Source: Deltaproteobacteria bacterium
GTDB taxonomy: Bacteria; Myxococcota_A; UBA9160; UBA4427
Reading direction: 5' to 3'
NCBI GenBank assembly: GCA_016713665.1
Contig: JADJOR010000006.1
Location: 62,001-126,000 of the forward strand
DNA: 64,000 nt
Made by a program: the position numbers and the translations under genes. The notes below the pieces were generated by a model. That model was not told where the DNA came from, searched no databases, and was given only the letters and a program-made list of their open reading frames with translations. Positions 8,422 through 16,914 of the stretch are shown one piece after another (position 1 is the stretch's first letter; every line of letters starts with the position of its first letter).

Positions 8422-9270
8422 CTAACGCCTTCGCTCGGCCAGGATCTTCCGCACGAGGATCAGGTCGTCGAGCTTGTCGACGTCGACGGCGGCCTCGGCT
8501 TGCGGCAGCGCGATCGCCTCGGCGCGGAGCCCGAGCACGCGGGAGACCTGCTCGAAGGCCTGGGCGAGCGTCATCCGTCGCATCAGGAAGCGCGCGAGGT
8601 TGCGCAGGCCGAAGGCCCGGGCGATCCGCCAGGGGCGCTTGCGCAGGCTCTCGACGCGTTGCCAGAAGAGCGCCGCCTCCCGCGCCGCCTTCGTCCGGAA
8701 GAAGAAGAGATTCGCGCCCGAGTAGGCCTCGCCGCGGAACTTGAGATAGGTGCGCCGGGTCTCGGGGAAGCGCGCCTGGATCACACTCCTCGGGACGAGG
8801 GCGAGGCAGAGGTCGGCGCTGCTCTTCTCGCTGGCGGCGAAGAAGCTCGCGAGCATCGCGTCGTCGAGCAGCGCGTGGTCGGCGGTCGTGACGAGGATCG
8901 GCCCTTCGCCGAGATCGAAATGGTCGAGGCTCGCGAGCACGCTGCGGCTCGGCGAGTCGGTGCTCGCGAGGATCTCGACCCGGCCTTCGGGGCGCCAGCG
9001 CGCGAGGTCGGGGAGGGCGGCGAGCAGCTCGACGCGGTCGATGTTGACGAGTACCCGCTCGATCGAGGGCCAGGCGAGCAGCCGGCGCACGACCCGGACG
9101 AGCATCGGCTCGCCTTCGATGTCGAGCAGCGCGCGGTGGGGGGCGCCATCGCCCTCGGCGAGCGCGTCGACCCCGGGCCGCCGACCCGCCAGCACGATCG
9201 CACGACGCGGACCCGCGGCGCGCCCGGCAGCCGCCGAGGGCGGCGACACGTCGAGCGGCTCGGGCGTCAT
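8422..9270 (-). CDS. MobA-like NTP transferase domain protein
   Basis: 282 residues. The N-terminal block 'AIVLAGRRPGVDALAEGDG..HRALLDIEGEPMLVRVV' is the nucleotide-binding loop of the MobA/GlmU-like NTP transferase superfamily, and 'ILVTTADHALL' carries the metal-binding Asp. Such enzymes transfer a nucleotidyl group to a sugar phosphate, cofactor or lipid head-group. The gene lies 15 bp behind kdsA on the same strand, so a surface-polysaccharide role is likely, but the sequence does not match KdsB well enough to call CMP-KDO synthetase. The C-terminal 'AAVDVDKLDDLILV' resembles the end of MobA-like proteins. Confidence 0.75.
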   Translation of the reverse strand: MTPEPLDVSPPSAAAGRAAGPRRAIVLAGRRPGVDALAEGDGAPHRALLDIEGEPMLVRVVRRLLAWPSIERVLVNIDRVELLAALPDLARWRPEGRVEILASTDSPSRSVLASLDHFDLGEGPILVTTADHALLDDAMLASFFAASEKSSADLCLALVPRSVIQARFPETRRTYLKFRGEAYSGANLFFFRTKAAREAALFWQRVESLRKRPWRIARAFGLRNLARFLMRRMTLAQAFEQVSRVLGLRAEAIALPQAEAAVDVDKLDDLILVRKILAERRR

Positions 9271-9285
9271 CCGTGCGGAGTCGAG

Positions 9286-10107
9286 CTACCGGGCCGGAGC
9301 GAGATTGCGCAGCGCCGAGTCGATCGCGCGCACCTCGGCGAGCAGCCGATCGAGATCTTCGAAGCTGATCTGGCTCGGGCCGTCGCAGGGAGCGTGCTCG
9401 ATGTCGGGGTGGGTCTCGATGAACAGCGCGTCGATGCCCGTCGCCACCGCCGCCCGGGCGAGCGGCGCCACGAAGCGACGATCGCCGCCCGAGGAGCCCC
9501 CGTTCGCACCGGGGTACTGGACCGCGTGGGTCGCGTCGAAGCAGACCGGCGCGAAGGCACGCATCTGCACCAGGCCCGCCATGTCGGTCACGAGATTGTT
9601 GTAGCCGAAGCAGGTCCCGCGGTCGGTCAGGAGGACGTCTTCGCAGCCGTAGTGCTTGAGCTTGTCGACGGCGTGGCGCATGTCGTGGGGGGCGACGAAC
9701 TGCCCCTTCTTGACGTTGACGGCGACCCCGGACGCCGCGCAGGCGGCGATGAGGTCGGTCTGGCGCATCAGGAACGCCGGGATCTGGATGATGTCGACGA
9801 CCTGGGCCGCGATCTTCGGCTGGCTCGGGTCGTGGACGTCGGTCAGGAGCGGCAGGCCCGTCTCGCGCTTCACGGCGGCGAGCGTGCGCAGGCCCTCGTC
9901 GATGCCGGGGCCGCGGAAGGAGTCGTGTCGCGAGCGATTCGCCTTGTCGAAGGAGGCCTTGAAGACGAGCGGGAAGCCGTGCTTCTCGGCGAGCTGTTGG
10001 ATCGTACGAGCGACCTCGATGGTGTCCTGCTCGTTCTCGATCACGTTCAGACCGCAGATCAGAACGAGCGGCGCACCGTCGCCGACCGGAAGATTGCCAA
10101 TCCGCAT
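9286..10107 (-). CDS. kdsA: 2-dehydro-3-deoxyphosphooctonate aldolase (KDO-8-phosphate synthase)
   Basis: About 273 residues, normal length. It condenses phosphoenolpyruvate with arabinose 5-phosphate to KDO-8-phosphate for lipopolysaccharide core synthesis in the cytosol. Signature segments are 'FKASFDKANRSRHDSFRGPG', 'PLLTDVHDPSQ', 'IPAFLMRQTDLI', 'VNVKKGQFVAP', 'DRGTCFGYNNLV' and 'FDATHAVQYPG'. Near the N-terminus the sequence is GLNVIE. The Asn is the residue found in metal-independent enzymes such as that of E. coli, where metal-dependent ones have Cys. The ATG at 10105-10107 follows an AGAGAGGA site; the open frame to 10317 is not coding. It is co-directional with the MobA-like gene. 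Confidence 0.95.
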   Translation of the reverse strand: MRIGNLPVGDGAPLVLICGLNVIENEQDTIEVARTIQQLAEKHGFPLVFKASFDKANRSRHDSFRGPGIDEGLRTLAAVKRETGLPLLTDVHDPSQPKIAAQVVDIIQIPAFLMRQTDLIAACAASGVAVNVKKGQFVAPHDMRHAVDKLKHYGCEDVLLTDRGTCFGYNNLVTDMAGLVQMRAFAPVCFDATHAVQYPGANGGSSGGDRRFVAPLARAAVATGIDALFIETHPDIEHAPCDGPSQISFEDLDRLLAEVRAIDSALRNLAPAR

Positions 10108-10580
10108 TCGCGTCCTCTCTCCGTGCGCACACGCCGGAAGCATCCCGATTGATGCGTCCGGGCCCCCCCTGTGCGGCCCCTCGACGGCCCATTCGTCGCC
10201 GATTTCCGGCGATGAGTATCCCCGGATCGGCCTCGGAGTCGAGGACTCGGGTCCGGCTCGTTCCATTTCTCGGCGAAACGAGCGGCCTTCTTGTAGCAAA
10301 ATGAACGCGAAGAGCACTGGTCGGTTCCTTGCGGCCCGAGGAGGGGGAAGGCCCGAGCGCCGGCTCTGGGACCTGGGCCGTCATCCGGGTCGCGGATTTC
10401 GGGTTGCGTCTGGGGGGATCGAGCATCGCTGCGAAGTCCGCCGGGCGGGTGGCCGCGATGTTCCCGGGCCGCCGGAGGTCGGGCGCCGTTGAGGTAGACT
10501 GCGCGCGTTCCGATCCCCCCTTGCAGACAGGCCGCGCGGGTCCATCTCCGACCCGGTCGCCTCGGGGCGCCGAGCCTTCC
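10108..10580. other. Divergent intergenic region, kdsA / glycosyltransferase gene
   Basis: This 473-bp gap separates two divergent genes. I see no convincing gene or RNA motif. It contains an AT-richer patch near 10288-10310 and a 7-bp inverted repeat (GCTCGTT/AACGAGC at 10256-10262 and 10277-10283) that could mark promoter or operator sequence. In-frame sequence upstream of 10581 lacks protein-like composition. Confidence 0.5.
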
Positions 10581-12578
10581 ATGAACGATTCCGCATCGCC
10601 GACCGCCGAGGAGCTCCGCGCTTCGATGGAGTGCGTCGTCCTGTCTCCGCGCCCCGACGCTCGCCTCTCGAACCGCCCGCCCGTCGAGATCTTCCTGGGC
10701 ACCGAACCTGCCCAGTATCGCGCCAATCGCGTCTTCGGCTTCTCGATCGAGAAGGTGCGCGATCCGGGCCGCGAGGTTCGGATCTACTTCATGTCCGAGC
10801 TCCCGGGCTTCGATCGCCGGGGCTGGACGACGGGCTTCACGAACTATCGCTTCGCGATCCCGGCCTTTTGCGGCGGCCGTGGCCGCGCGATCTACAACGA
10901 CGAGGACGAGATCTACCGGACGGACCCGGGCGAGCTCTTCGATCTCGATCTCCGCGGCGCCGGCTACCTCGCGATCTCCGACACGGAATCCTCGGTCATG
11001 TTGATCGATTGTGAACGGATGGCGCCGCTCTGGTCCCTCCACGAGGCCCAGCACGCCTGGAAGCGCGCGCTCCTGCGCAAGGCCTCGAAGGCGACGGGCC
11101 ACCGCGGCGATCTCGATCCCCACTGGAACGCCCGCGACGAGGAGTTCGTCCCCGGCCGCAGCCATCTGCTCCACTACACCACCCTCCACACCCAGCCCTG
11201 GCGCCCGTTCCCGGAGCGCTTCGTCTACCAGGAGGGTGCCTACACCCAGCTGTGGCATGACCTCGAGCGCGAGGCCATCGGGCTCGGATTCGAGCTCTTC
11301 CACCGCGCGGCCCCGAGCAAGCTCTTCGCGGTGCATCGTCGCCGGCTCGAGGACGTGCTGCGCGGGGAGCTGCCGAGCGCGGTCGGCGCTTCGGGCGTGA
11401 TCGCGCGGGCGTGCGAGGCGCTGGCGCGTCAGACGAAGAGCCGCGGCGCGATCGAGCTCCTGCCGGATCTGCGCGGCGCCGCCGAGACGCGCCCGGGCCG
11501 CTTCGGTCTCGACGTCGAACGGCGGGTCGGTCTGCTCGAGTGGCTGGACGAAGAACCGACCGGGGCGGTCGAGGACGGCGTCGTCTGCGTCGACGGGCTC
11601 GAGGGCCTGCCGGTCTGGGACGTGCCGTGGATCGTCGAGTCGCTCTTCGCGCGCGCCGGGCGCTTCGTGTTCGTCGCCGTCCGATGTCGCGAGACGCCGT
11701 CCCGGCGCTTCCTGCATCCACCGTCCGGGACCGTCTTCACGCCGGACTGGTGGCGCGCGCATTTCGAGGCGGCTGCCGTGCGCCATCCCGGGGTCCGCTG
11801 GGAGCTCGTCACGACCCGCGGTCGCGACTTCGAGCGCGACGGCCATCACGTGGCCTTCGGCGGGCCGCGACAGGACGCGACGCCGCCTCGGATCTGGACC
11901 TGGACCGACGGCGATCCCGATCACGAGCGGTCGGTCGCCGCGCTCGCGAATGCGCTCGGCGGAGCCTGTCGTTCGCTGCAGGGATCGGCGAACGAGGCGG
12001 GGTCGCCGGGACCGGAGCTGCTGATCGTCGCGGGTCGCTCGGTCGCCGAGCGGGCGCGTCGGATGCGGGCGCAGGAGCGCGGGCGATGTCTCGTGGTGGC
12101 GCTCGGCGCGGACGCGGCGCTCCCGATCGACGAGGTCGATCTCGCCGTCGTGCTGCCGGGAGAGACGATCTTTCCCCATCCGAAGAAGCTCGAGATCGAT
12201 CGGCCCCTCGTTCCGCCGTCGCGGTCCGCGGAGGATTCGCACGGCGGCCCGGTACCGACGGGGCCGCTCGAAGCGCTCCGGGCGCGGATCGCCGAGGCCG
12301 TCATCGCCCGCGCGAAGGCGAAGCCCGCCAACGATCGCGGGACGACGCGGCCGCAGGAGGGGCTCGAGTGGCTGTGTGCGCGGCTCGTCGAGCGGGGCGT
12401 CGTCCGGCCCCGAGGCCGAGCGGATGCTCTCGCGGGCGGCCCGCTCGCCGCCGGGCACGCGCGCGCCCTCGAAGATCCGGGTGCGTCGACGGAACGAGCG
12501 AGCCTGCTCCCGGAGCCCGCGCTCGAGCGCGTCGCGCGCCGCGTGCGCAGCCTGCTCGGAACGGACGGGACGGACTGA
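10581..12578 (+). CDS. Multidomain glycosyltransferase / degenerate methyltransferase / ELM1-like protein
   Basis: About 665 residues with three recognisable parts. Residues 1-250 resemble a GT-A type glycosyltransferase that reads 'FMSELPGFDRRGWTTGFTNY', 'AIYNDEDEIYRTDP', 'SVMLIDCERM' and 'HTQPWRPFPERFVYQ', with the acidic D-E-D cluster as likely metal site. Residues 310-430 resemble the second half of a class I methyltransferase ('VCVDGLEGLPVWDVPWIVESLF', 'FTPDWWRAHFEAA') but lack the SAM-binding motif I. Residues 450-590 ('PELLIVAGRSVAERARR', 'VDLAVVLPGETIFPHPKK') resemble the ELM1/DUF1022 group. The position next to kdsA points to cell-surface glycan synthesis. Start: first ATG giving protein-like sequence; its ribosome-binding site is weak. 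Domain names are from recalled motifs. Confidence 0.65.
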   Translation: MNDSASPTAEELRASMECVVLSPRPDARLSNRPPVEIFLGTEPAQYRANRVFGFSIEKVRDPGREVRIYFMSELPGFDRRGWTTGFTNYRFAIPAFCGGRGRAIYNDEDEIYRTDPGELFDLDLRGAGYLAISDTESSVMLIDCERMAPLWSLHEAQHAWKRALLRKASKATGHRGDLDPHWNARDEEFVPGRSHLLHYTTLHTQPWRPFPERFVYQEGAYTQLWHDLEREAIGLGFELFHRAAPSKLFAVHRRRLEDVLRGELPSAVGASGVIARACEALARQTKSRGAIELLPDLRGAAETRPGRFGLDVERRVGLLEWLDEEPTGAVEDGVVCVDGLEGLPVWDVPWIVESLFARAGRFVFVAVRCRETPSRRFLHPPSGTVFTPDWWRAHFEAAAVRHPGVRWELVTTRGRDFERDGHHVAFGGPRQDATPPRIWTWTDGDPDHERSVAALANALGGACRSLQGSANEAGSPGPELLIVAGRSVAERARRMRAQERGRCLVVALGADAALPIDEVDLAVVLPGETIFPHPKKLEIDRPLVPPSRSAEDSHGGPVPTGPLEALRARIAEAVIARAKAKPANDRGTTRPQEGLEWLCARLVERGVVRPRGRADALAGGPLAAGHARALEDPGASTERASLLPEPALERVARRVRSLLGTDGTD

Positions 12579-12607
12579 GCGTCCGCGCTCGGGCGCCTCG
12601 ACGCTCA
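12576..12607. terminator. Bidirectional hairpin between convergent genes
   Basis: A perfect 8-bp inverted repeat, TGAGCGTC/GACGCTCA (12576-12583 and 12600-12607), embeds the stop codons of both convergent genes. An inner GCGC-TCGG-GCGC hairpin sits in its loop. There is no T-tract, so termination may be factor-dependent or weak. Confidence 0.45.
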
Positions 12608-13837
12608 GGCGAAGTGCTGGACGATGCGGCCGACGGCTTCCTCGACCTTTTCGCGGAAGCCGAAGGACGAGAGGCGCAGGTAGCCCTCGCCGCAGGATCC
12701 GAAGCCCGAGCCCGGCGTCCCCACGACGTTCGCCTTCGAGAGCAGCGCGTCGAAGAACTGCCACGAGTCGAGCCCGCCCGGCGTCTTCATCCAGACGTAG
12801 GGCGCGTTCACGCCGCCGAAGGTGTGGAAGCCTGCCTTCGCGAGGCCCGCGCGGATGATCGCCGCGTTGGCCATGTAGTAGTCGATGTTGGCCTGGACCT
12901 CCTTGCTCCCGGCCTCCGAGTAGATCGCCTCGGCTGCGCGCTGGACGGGATAGGAGACGCCGTTGAACTTGGTGCTGGTCCTTCTGTCCCAGAGCTTCGA
13001 GACCGCGACGGATCCGCCGTTTGCGTCCCGGCCCGTGAGCTCTTTCGGGACCACGACGTAGGCGCACCGGATGCCGGTGAAGCCGGCGGTCTTCGAATAG
13101 CTGCGGAACTCGATCGCACACTCCCGCGCGCCCTCGATCTCGAAGATCGACCGCGGCAGCGCCGGATCCGTGACGAAGCGCTCGTAGGCGGCGTCGAACA
13201 GGATGATCGCGTCGTTCGCCCGCGCCCAGTCGACCCACTTCGAGAGCTCCGCCTTCGTCGCGACGGCGCCGGTCGGGTTGTTCGGGGAGCAGAGGTAGAC
13301 GAGGTCGACGGGGCGCTTCGGCAGGGCCGGCAGGAAGCCGGACGCCTCGGTGCAGGGCAGGTACTGGATGCCGGCATAACGTCCGTCGGAGCCGGCGGCG
13401 CCCGTCCGACCGGCCATCACGTTGGTGTCGACGTAGACCGGATAGACGGGGTCGGGGATCGCGATCGTCGCGTCTTCGGCGAAGATCTCCTGGATGTTGC
13501 CCGAATCGCATTTCGAGCCGTCCGACACGAAGATCTCGTTCGGATCGATCTCGACGCCACGACTCCGGAAGTCGTGCTTCGCGATCGCGTCGCGCAGGAA
13601 GTCGTAGCCGCGCTCCGGGCCGTAGCCCTTGAAGCTCTTCGCGATCGCCATCTCGTCGACGGCGTCGTGCATCGCCTGACGGACCGAGGGCGTGAGGGGC
13701 AGGACGACGTCGCCGATCCCGAGACGGATGACGTCGGCCTTCGGATTCGCCTGCTGGAAGGCGGTCACGCGCCGGCCGATCTCGGGGAAGAGGTAGCCGG
13801 CGGCCAGCTTCAGGTAGTGGTCGTTGATGCGTGCCAT
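12605..13837 (-). CDS. dapL: LL-diaminopimelate aminotransferase
   Basis: 410 residues, the usual size. A PLP enzyme that converts tetrahydrodipicolinate directly to LL-diaminopimelate with glutamate as amino donor, giving a short route to lysine and peptidoglycan precursors. DapL hallmarks are 'RLGIGDVVLPLTPSV', 'GYGPERGYDFLRDAI', 'IFVSDGSKCDSGNIQEIF', 'IPDPVYPVYVDTNVMAG', 'LCSPNNPTGAV' and the PLP lysine in 'RSYSKTAGFTGIRCAY'. The pathway variant is typical of plants, cyanobacteria, Chlamydiae and several deltaproteobacterial groups. It follows the small 71-codon gene by 32 bp and may be co-transcribed with it. Confidence 0.96.
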   Translation of the reverse strand: MARINDHYLKLAAGYLFPEIGRRVTAFQQANPKADVIRLGIGDVVLPLTPSVRQAMHDAVDEMAIAKSFKGYGPERGYDFLRDAIAKHDFRSRGVEIDPNEIFVSDGSKCDSGNIQEIFAEDATIAIPDPVYPVYVDTNVMAGRTGAAGSDGRYAGIQYLPCTEASGFLPALPKRPVDLVYLCSPNNPTGAVATKAELSKWVDWARANDAIILFDAAYERFVTDPALPRSIFEIEGARECAIEFRSYSKTAGFTGIRCAYVVVPKELTGRDANGGSVAVSKLWDRRTSTKFNGVSYPVQRAAEAIYSEAGSKEVQANIDYYMANAAIIRAGLAKAGFHTFGGVNAPYVWMKTPGGLDSWQFFDALLSKANVVGTPGSGFGSCGEGYLRLSSFGFREKVEEAVGRIVQHFA

Positions 13838-13869
13838 GGCTTCGAGCCTATCAGGAACGCTTCAGGCCA

Positions 13870-14085
13870 TCAATTTTCGAGGAGGCCCTTCGCGGGATCG
13901 CAGCCGATCGCGAGGCGATGGCGGCCGCATTCGACGATCGCGCGCAGCTGGAGCTCGAGCTCCGTCTCGTCCTCGGTCCAGGCGGAGAGGGCCGCGACCA
14001 GGCTTCCGAGCTCGAGCTCGAGCGGCTCGTTTGCGCCGAGCGAGTCGCCGATCGCCGCGTCCCATCCGAACATCGATTCGTCCAC
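13870..14085 (-). CDS. Small acidic protein upstream of dapL, unknown
   Basis: 71 residues, rich in Glu, Leu and Ala ('LELELGSLVAALSAWTEDETELELQLRAIVECG'), probably cytosolic, with no recognised domain. The start is a GTG at 14083-14085 preceded at 5 bases by a perfect AGGAGG (14091-14096), far stronger than chance in this GC-rich DNA. The next 289 bp to the glutaredoxin-like gene hold no other gene. Because it lies only 32 bp before dapL on the same strand, co-transcription is likely, but function is unknown. Confidence 0.6.
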   Translation of the reverse strand: MDESMFGWDAAIGDSLGANEPLELELGSLVAALSAWTEDETELELQLRAIVECGRHRLAIGCDPAKGLLEN

Positions 14086-14374
14086 CGCGCCCTCCTGGAT
14101 CCCGGGATCCGGACCTCGCCAGAGCAGAATGCGTGCCAGCCCGGGCGGGTCCGGTCGTCACGCGGCCGTCGGCCGGAAAAACCGAGCGGGATCGGGAACC
14201 TGCGCGCGACGAGGGGCCGGTGTCGGGGCGCGAGCGGGCCGTGCTCGGATCCGGGGTGTTCCGAATCGTCGGTTTTCCGACGACGGCTGCACCGGCGCGA
14301 ACGCCGTCCGCGCCGTCCCGTGGCTGCTAGATTGCGGCCCGCCCGGGACCGGACGGGGCGAGGGGGAGCGCAGA

Positions 14375-14695
14375 ATGGCGAGCGGATCGAAGGGGGAACG
14401 AGCGGCGGCGGGACAGGCGGGGGACGAGGTCGCGAGCCTCGTACTCTACGGCTATCCCGAGTGTCCGTACTGCCGGCGGGTGCTCTCCGCCATCGAGTCG
14501 CTCGGTCTCGACGTGCCGCTGCGCAACACGATGCGCGACGACGCGGCCAACACGGCCGTCTACGAGGCCACGGGTCGGGAGACCGTGCCGGTCCTGCGCA
14601 TCGAGCATCGCGACGGAAGCGTGCGCTGGATGCCCGAGTCCCTCGACATCGTGCGCTATCTGAACGAGCGCTCCGGCAGCGCGGCTCAGGCCTGA
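14375..14695 (+). CDS. Glutaredoxin-like / GST N-terminal domain protein
   Basis: 106 residues with a thioredoxin fold: 'SLVLYGYPECPYCRRVLSAIE' carries the glutaredoxin CPYC active site, 'GRETVPVLRI' contains the cis-proline TVP element, and the end 'MPESLDIVRYLNER' matches GST N-terminal/Grx2-like proteins. Expected to reduce disulfides or bind glutathione in the cytosol. The start ATG is preceded by an AGGGGGAG site. The in-frame sequence far upstream (back to 11411) is not coding. It is convergent with the arginine dihydrolase fusion gene. Confidence 0.85.
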   Translation: MASGSKGERAAAGQAGDEVASLVLYGYPECPYCRRVLSAIESLGLDVPLRNTMRDDAANTAVYEATGRETVPVLRIEHRDGSVRWMPESLDIVRYLNERSGSAAQA

Positions 14696-14714
14696 GCCGC
14701 GGCGCCGACATCGG

Positions 14715-14732
14715 CCCCGGCTTCCGCGCCGG
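14715..14732. terminator. GC-rich hairpin between convergent genes
   Basis: CCCGGC-TTCCGC-GCCGGG forms a 6-bp stem in the 60-bp gap between two convergent genes. There is no T-run, so it is only a candidate terminator. Confidence 0.35.
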
Positions 14733-14755
14733 GCTGCGTCGAGCGCCGGCGTGGA

Positions 14756-16813
14756 TCAGTCGACGAGGTTCTGCGCGAGCAGGTTCAGGAAGAGCCCGAC
14801 GTCGGTCACGATGCCCACCGACTCGAGCGAGCCGCGATCCGCGAGCTTCGTCACGACGGCGGGGCTGATGTCGACGCAGATCACGCGCACGCCCGCCGGC
14901 GTCATGTTGCCCGTCCCGATCGCGTGGAGCATCGACGAGAGCATCAGGATCATCTCGGCGCCCTCGATCGCCCGGGCGTAGGCCGCCTGCGCCTCGACCA
15001 GATCCATCAGCGTGTCCGGCAGCGGGCCGTCGTCGCGGATCGACCCCGCGAGCACGAAGGGAACCTCGCGGCGGACGCACTCGTAGAAGATCCCGCCGCG
15101 CACGAGCCCCGACTCCACCGCCGGCCGGATGCCACCCGCGGCGCGCACGCGATTGATCGCCATCAGATGATTGCGGTGGCCCTCGTGGACGGGCCGGCCA
15201 CGGGAGAGGTCGACGCCGAGCGAGGTGCCATAGAGATCGAGCTCGATGTCGTGGACGGGCAGCGCGTTGCCGGTCAGCAGGGCCTGGACATAGCCCGCGG
15301 CGACGAGGCTCGCGAGCGCGCGGGCACCGCCGGTATGGACGACGACGGGGCCGGCGACGACGACGACCTTGCCGCCGCGCTCGCGCAGGCGGCGCATCTC
15401 CCAGGCGATCGCCTTGACGGCGGTCTCGACGCGTCGCTCGCTCGAGACCGAGGCGTTCATGAAGGCGAACTCGCCGCTCTCACGCGCCTCGGGGATCCGG
15501 ACGCGGACGCCGTCGATGCCGCAGACCACCGCATCGCCGGGGCGCAGGTCGCGGAAGAGCGCGCAGCGCGCCCACGGTGCCGTCCCGGTCCCGGTCACGA
15601 CGACGGCATCCATGCGCTGTCGCTCGACGGGGATCCAGGCGCCGTCGATCCGGATCTCGGTCGGGTAGATCGTCGTCGAATAGAATCCGTCCGGGGCGAC
15701 ACCCGCTTGCGTCACGCGCTCGATCCGGGCGGTCCGCACGGGGGACTTGCGCTGCGCGCCGAGGGACAGCAGCGCTCCGAGCACGCCCTCGAGCCGATCT
15801 TCGTCGGGGGCCACGATGCGGAGCTCTGCCCGGGATTCCTGATCCTTGCGTTCGGCCAGGGAGATGGAGGTCACCCGGAAGCTGCCCCCGGCGTCGGTCA
15901 CGATGTCGAGCGCACGATTGAGGCCACCCGAATCCATGAGGTGGCCCTTCAGCTCGACGGACTCGCTGCAGATGGGGGACGTCGGCGCCGGCTGGATCCG
16001 GGGATAGGGCGCCTGATCGAGGAGCAGCGAGAGACATTTCACGCCGCCTCCCGCCTTCAGGAACTCGTCGACGGGCAGGGCCTTCGCCTCGAAGCCGAAG
16101 TCGGCGAGCGCGCGCACGAGCTTGCCGCTCGCGCGGTTCATGAAGATCGTCTCGCCGACGCGCAGGGCATTGCACGCGAATCCCATCGCGTCGGCGTCGT
16201 CGACGGCGATCCGCCGGTTCGCGGGGACGCGGCGCTCGATCGCGCGCTGCGAGCGCTCGTCGAAGGCGGCGGGGTAGTAGAGGAGCCGGCCTTCGGGCAG
16301 GGGCGCGAAGCAGGTGTCGAGATGGTAGAAGCGGGGATCGACGAGCCGCAGCGACACGACCTCGACGCCGAAGGCGCGGCCGAGGGCCGTATGGGTCTCG
16401 AGCGCGCTGCGCACGCCGTAGCCGGCCCAGAGCAGCGCTTCGCCCGGCTGGAAGAGCGCGTCGCCTTCGCCTTCGAAGGGGTCGTCTTCGCCGGGCCGGA
16501 CGACCTCGAAGCCCGCGCCTTCGAACCAGCGGGTGAAGGGCGCCTCCTCGAGCGCGCGCTCGGGATTGCGGAAGCGGGCCGGGAGCGCGCGACCGTCGGC
16601 GACGAGGCCGGCATTCGCCGTGAAGCACATGTCGGGGCAGTCGGGGGCGGGAGTGACCTCGAGCAGCTCGGCCCGGCGCGCGACCTGCTCCATCAAGGCG
16701 TTCCACTGTCGTTCGGCCCGCGCGCGATCGACGCGCCCGATCTGTCCCTCCATCCAGGGATTGATCACGTAGGCGACGTCGAAATGGTCGGGCGGGCAGA
16801 CGAGAATGCGCAT
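14756..16813 (-). CDS. AgrE/ArgZ-type arginine dihydrolase - ornithine cyclodeaminase fusion
   Basis: 685 residues. The N-terminal half is an amidinotransferase-fold arginine dihydrolase: 'DMCFTANAGLV', H164 in 'FYHLDTCFAPL', 'FMNRASGKLVRAL' and the nucleophile C260 in 'GGGVKCLSLLL'. The middle and C-terminal parts (from 'SVELKGHLMDSGGLNRALDIV') are the LOR/SDH-type domain that in cyanobacterial AgrE converts ornithine to proline. Together the known enzyme takes arginine to ornithine, ammonia and CO2, and on to proline, a nitrogen-mobilising catabolic route. The ATG at 16811-16813 opens 'MRILVCPPDHFDV'; the longer open frame is shadow. It is divergent from the alcohol dehydrogenase with a 101-bp gap. 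The family is well supported by motifs, and in vivo flux is inference. Confidence 0.88.
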   Translation of the reverse strand: MRILVCPPDHFDVAYVINPWMEGQIGRVDRARAERQWNALMEQVARRAELLEVTPAPDCPDMCFTANAGLVADGRALPARFRNPERALEEAPFTRWFEGAGFEVVRPGEDDPFEGEGDALFQPGEALLWAGYGVRSALETHTALGRAFGVEVVSLRLVDPRFYHLDTCFAPLPEGRLLYYPAAFDERSQRAIERRVPANRRIAVDDADAMGFACNALRVGETIFMNRASGKLVRALADFGFEAKALPVDEFLKAGGGVKCLSLLLDQAPYPRIQPAPTSPICSESVELKGHLMDSGGLNRALDIVTDAGGSFRVTSISLAERKDQESRAELRIVAPDEDRLEGVLGALLSLGAQRKSPVRTARIERVTQAGVAPDGFYSTTIYPTEIRIDGAWIPVERQRMDAVVVTGTGTAPWARCALFRDLRPGDAVVCGIDGVRVRIPEARESGEFAFMNASVSSERRVETAVKAIAWEMRRLRERGGKVVVVAGPVVVHTGGARALASLVAAGYVQALLTGNALPVHDIELDLYGTSLGVDLSRGRPVHEGHRNHLMAINRVRAAGGIRPAVESGLVRGGIFYECVRREVPFVLAGSIRDDGPLPDTLMDLVEAQAAYARAIEGAEMILMLSSMLHAIGTGNMTPAGVRVICVDISPAVVTKLADRGSLESVGIVTDVGLFLNLLAQNLVD

Positions 16814-16914
16814 GGCGGGCCTCGGCCGCTCGATCGACCGCCCCGGGCCGGCGCTTGAGCCGGGGGGATTCCTCCTCTGGTCTCGCGTAGGATTGCACCG
16901 AGGGGGAGCGAGGG

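Noticed and set aside
10059..13511. A 1,150-codon minus-strand frame through the glycosyltransferase and dapL region
   Set aside because: Low-complexity Arg-rich translation; real genes on both strands explain the DNA.
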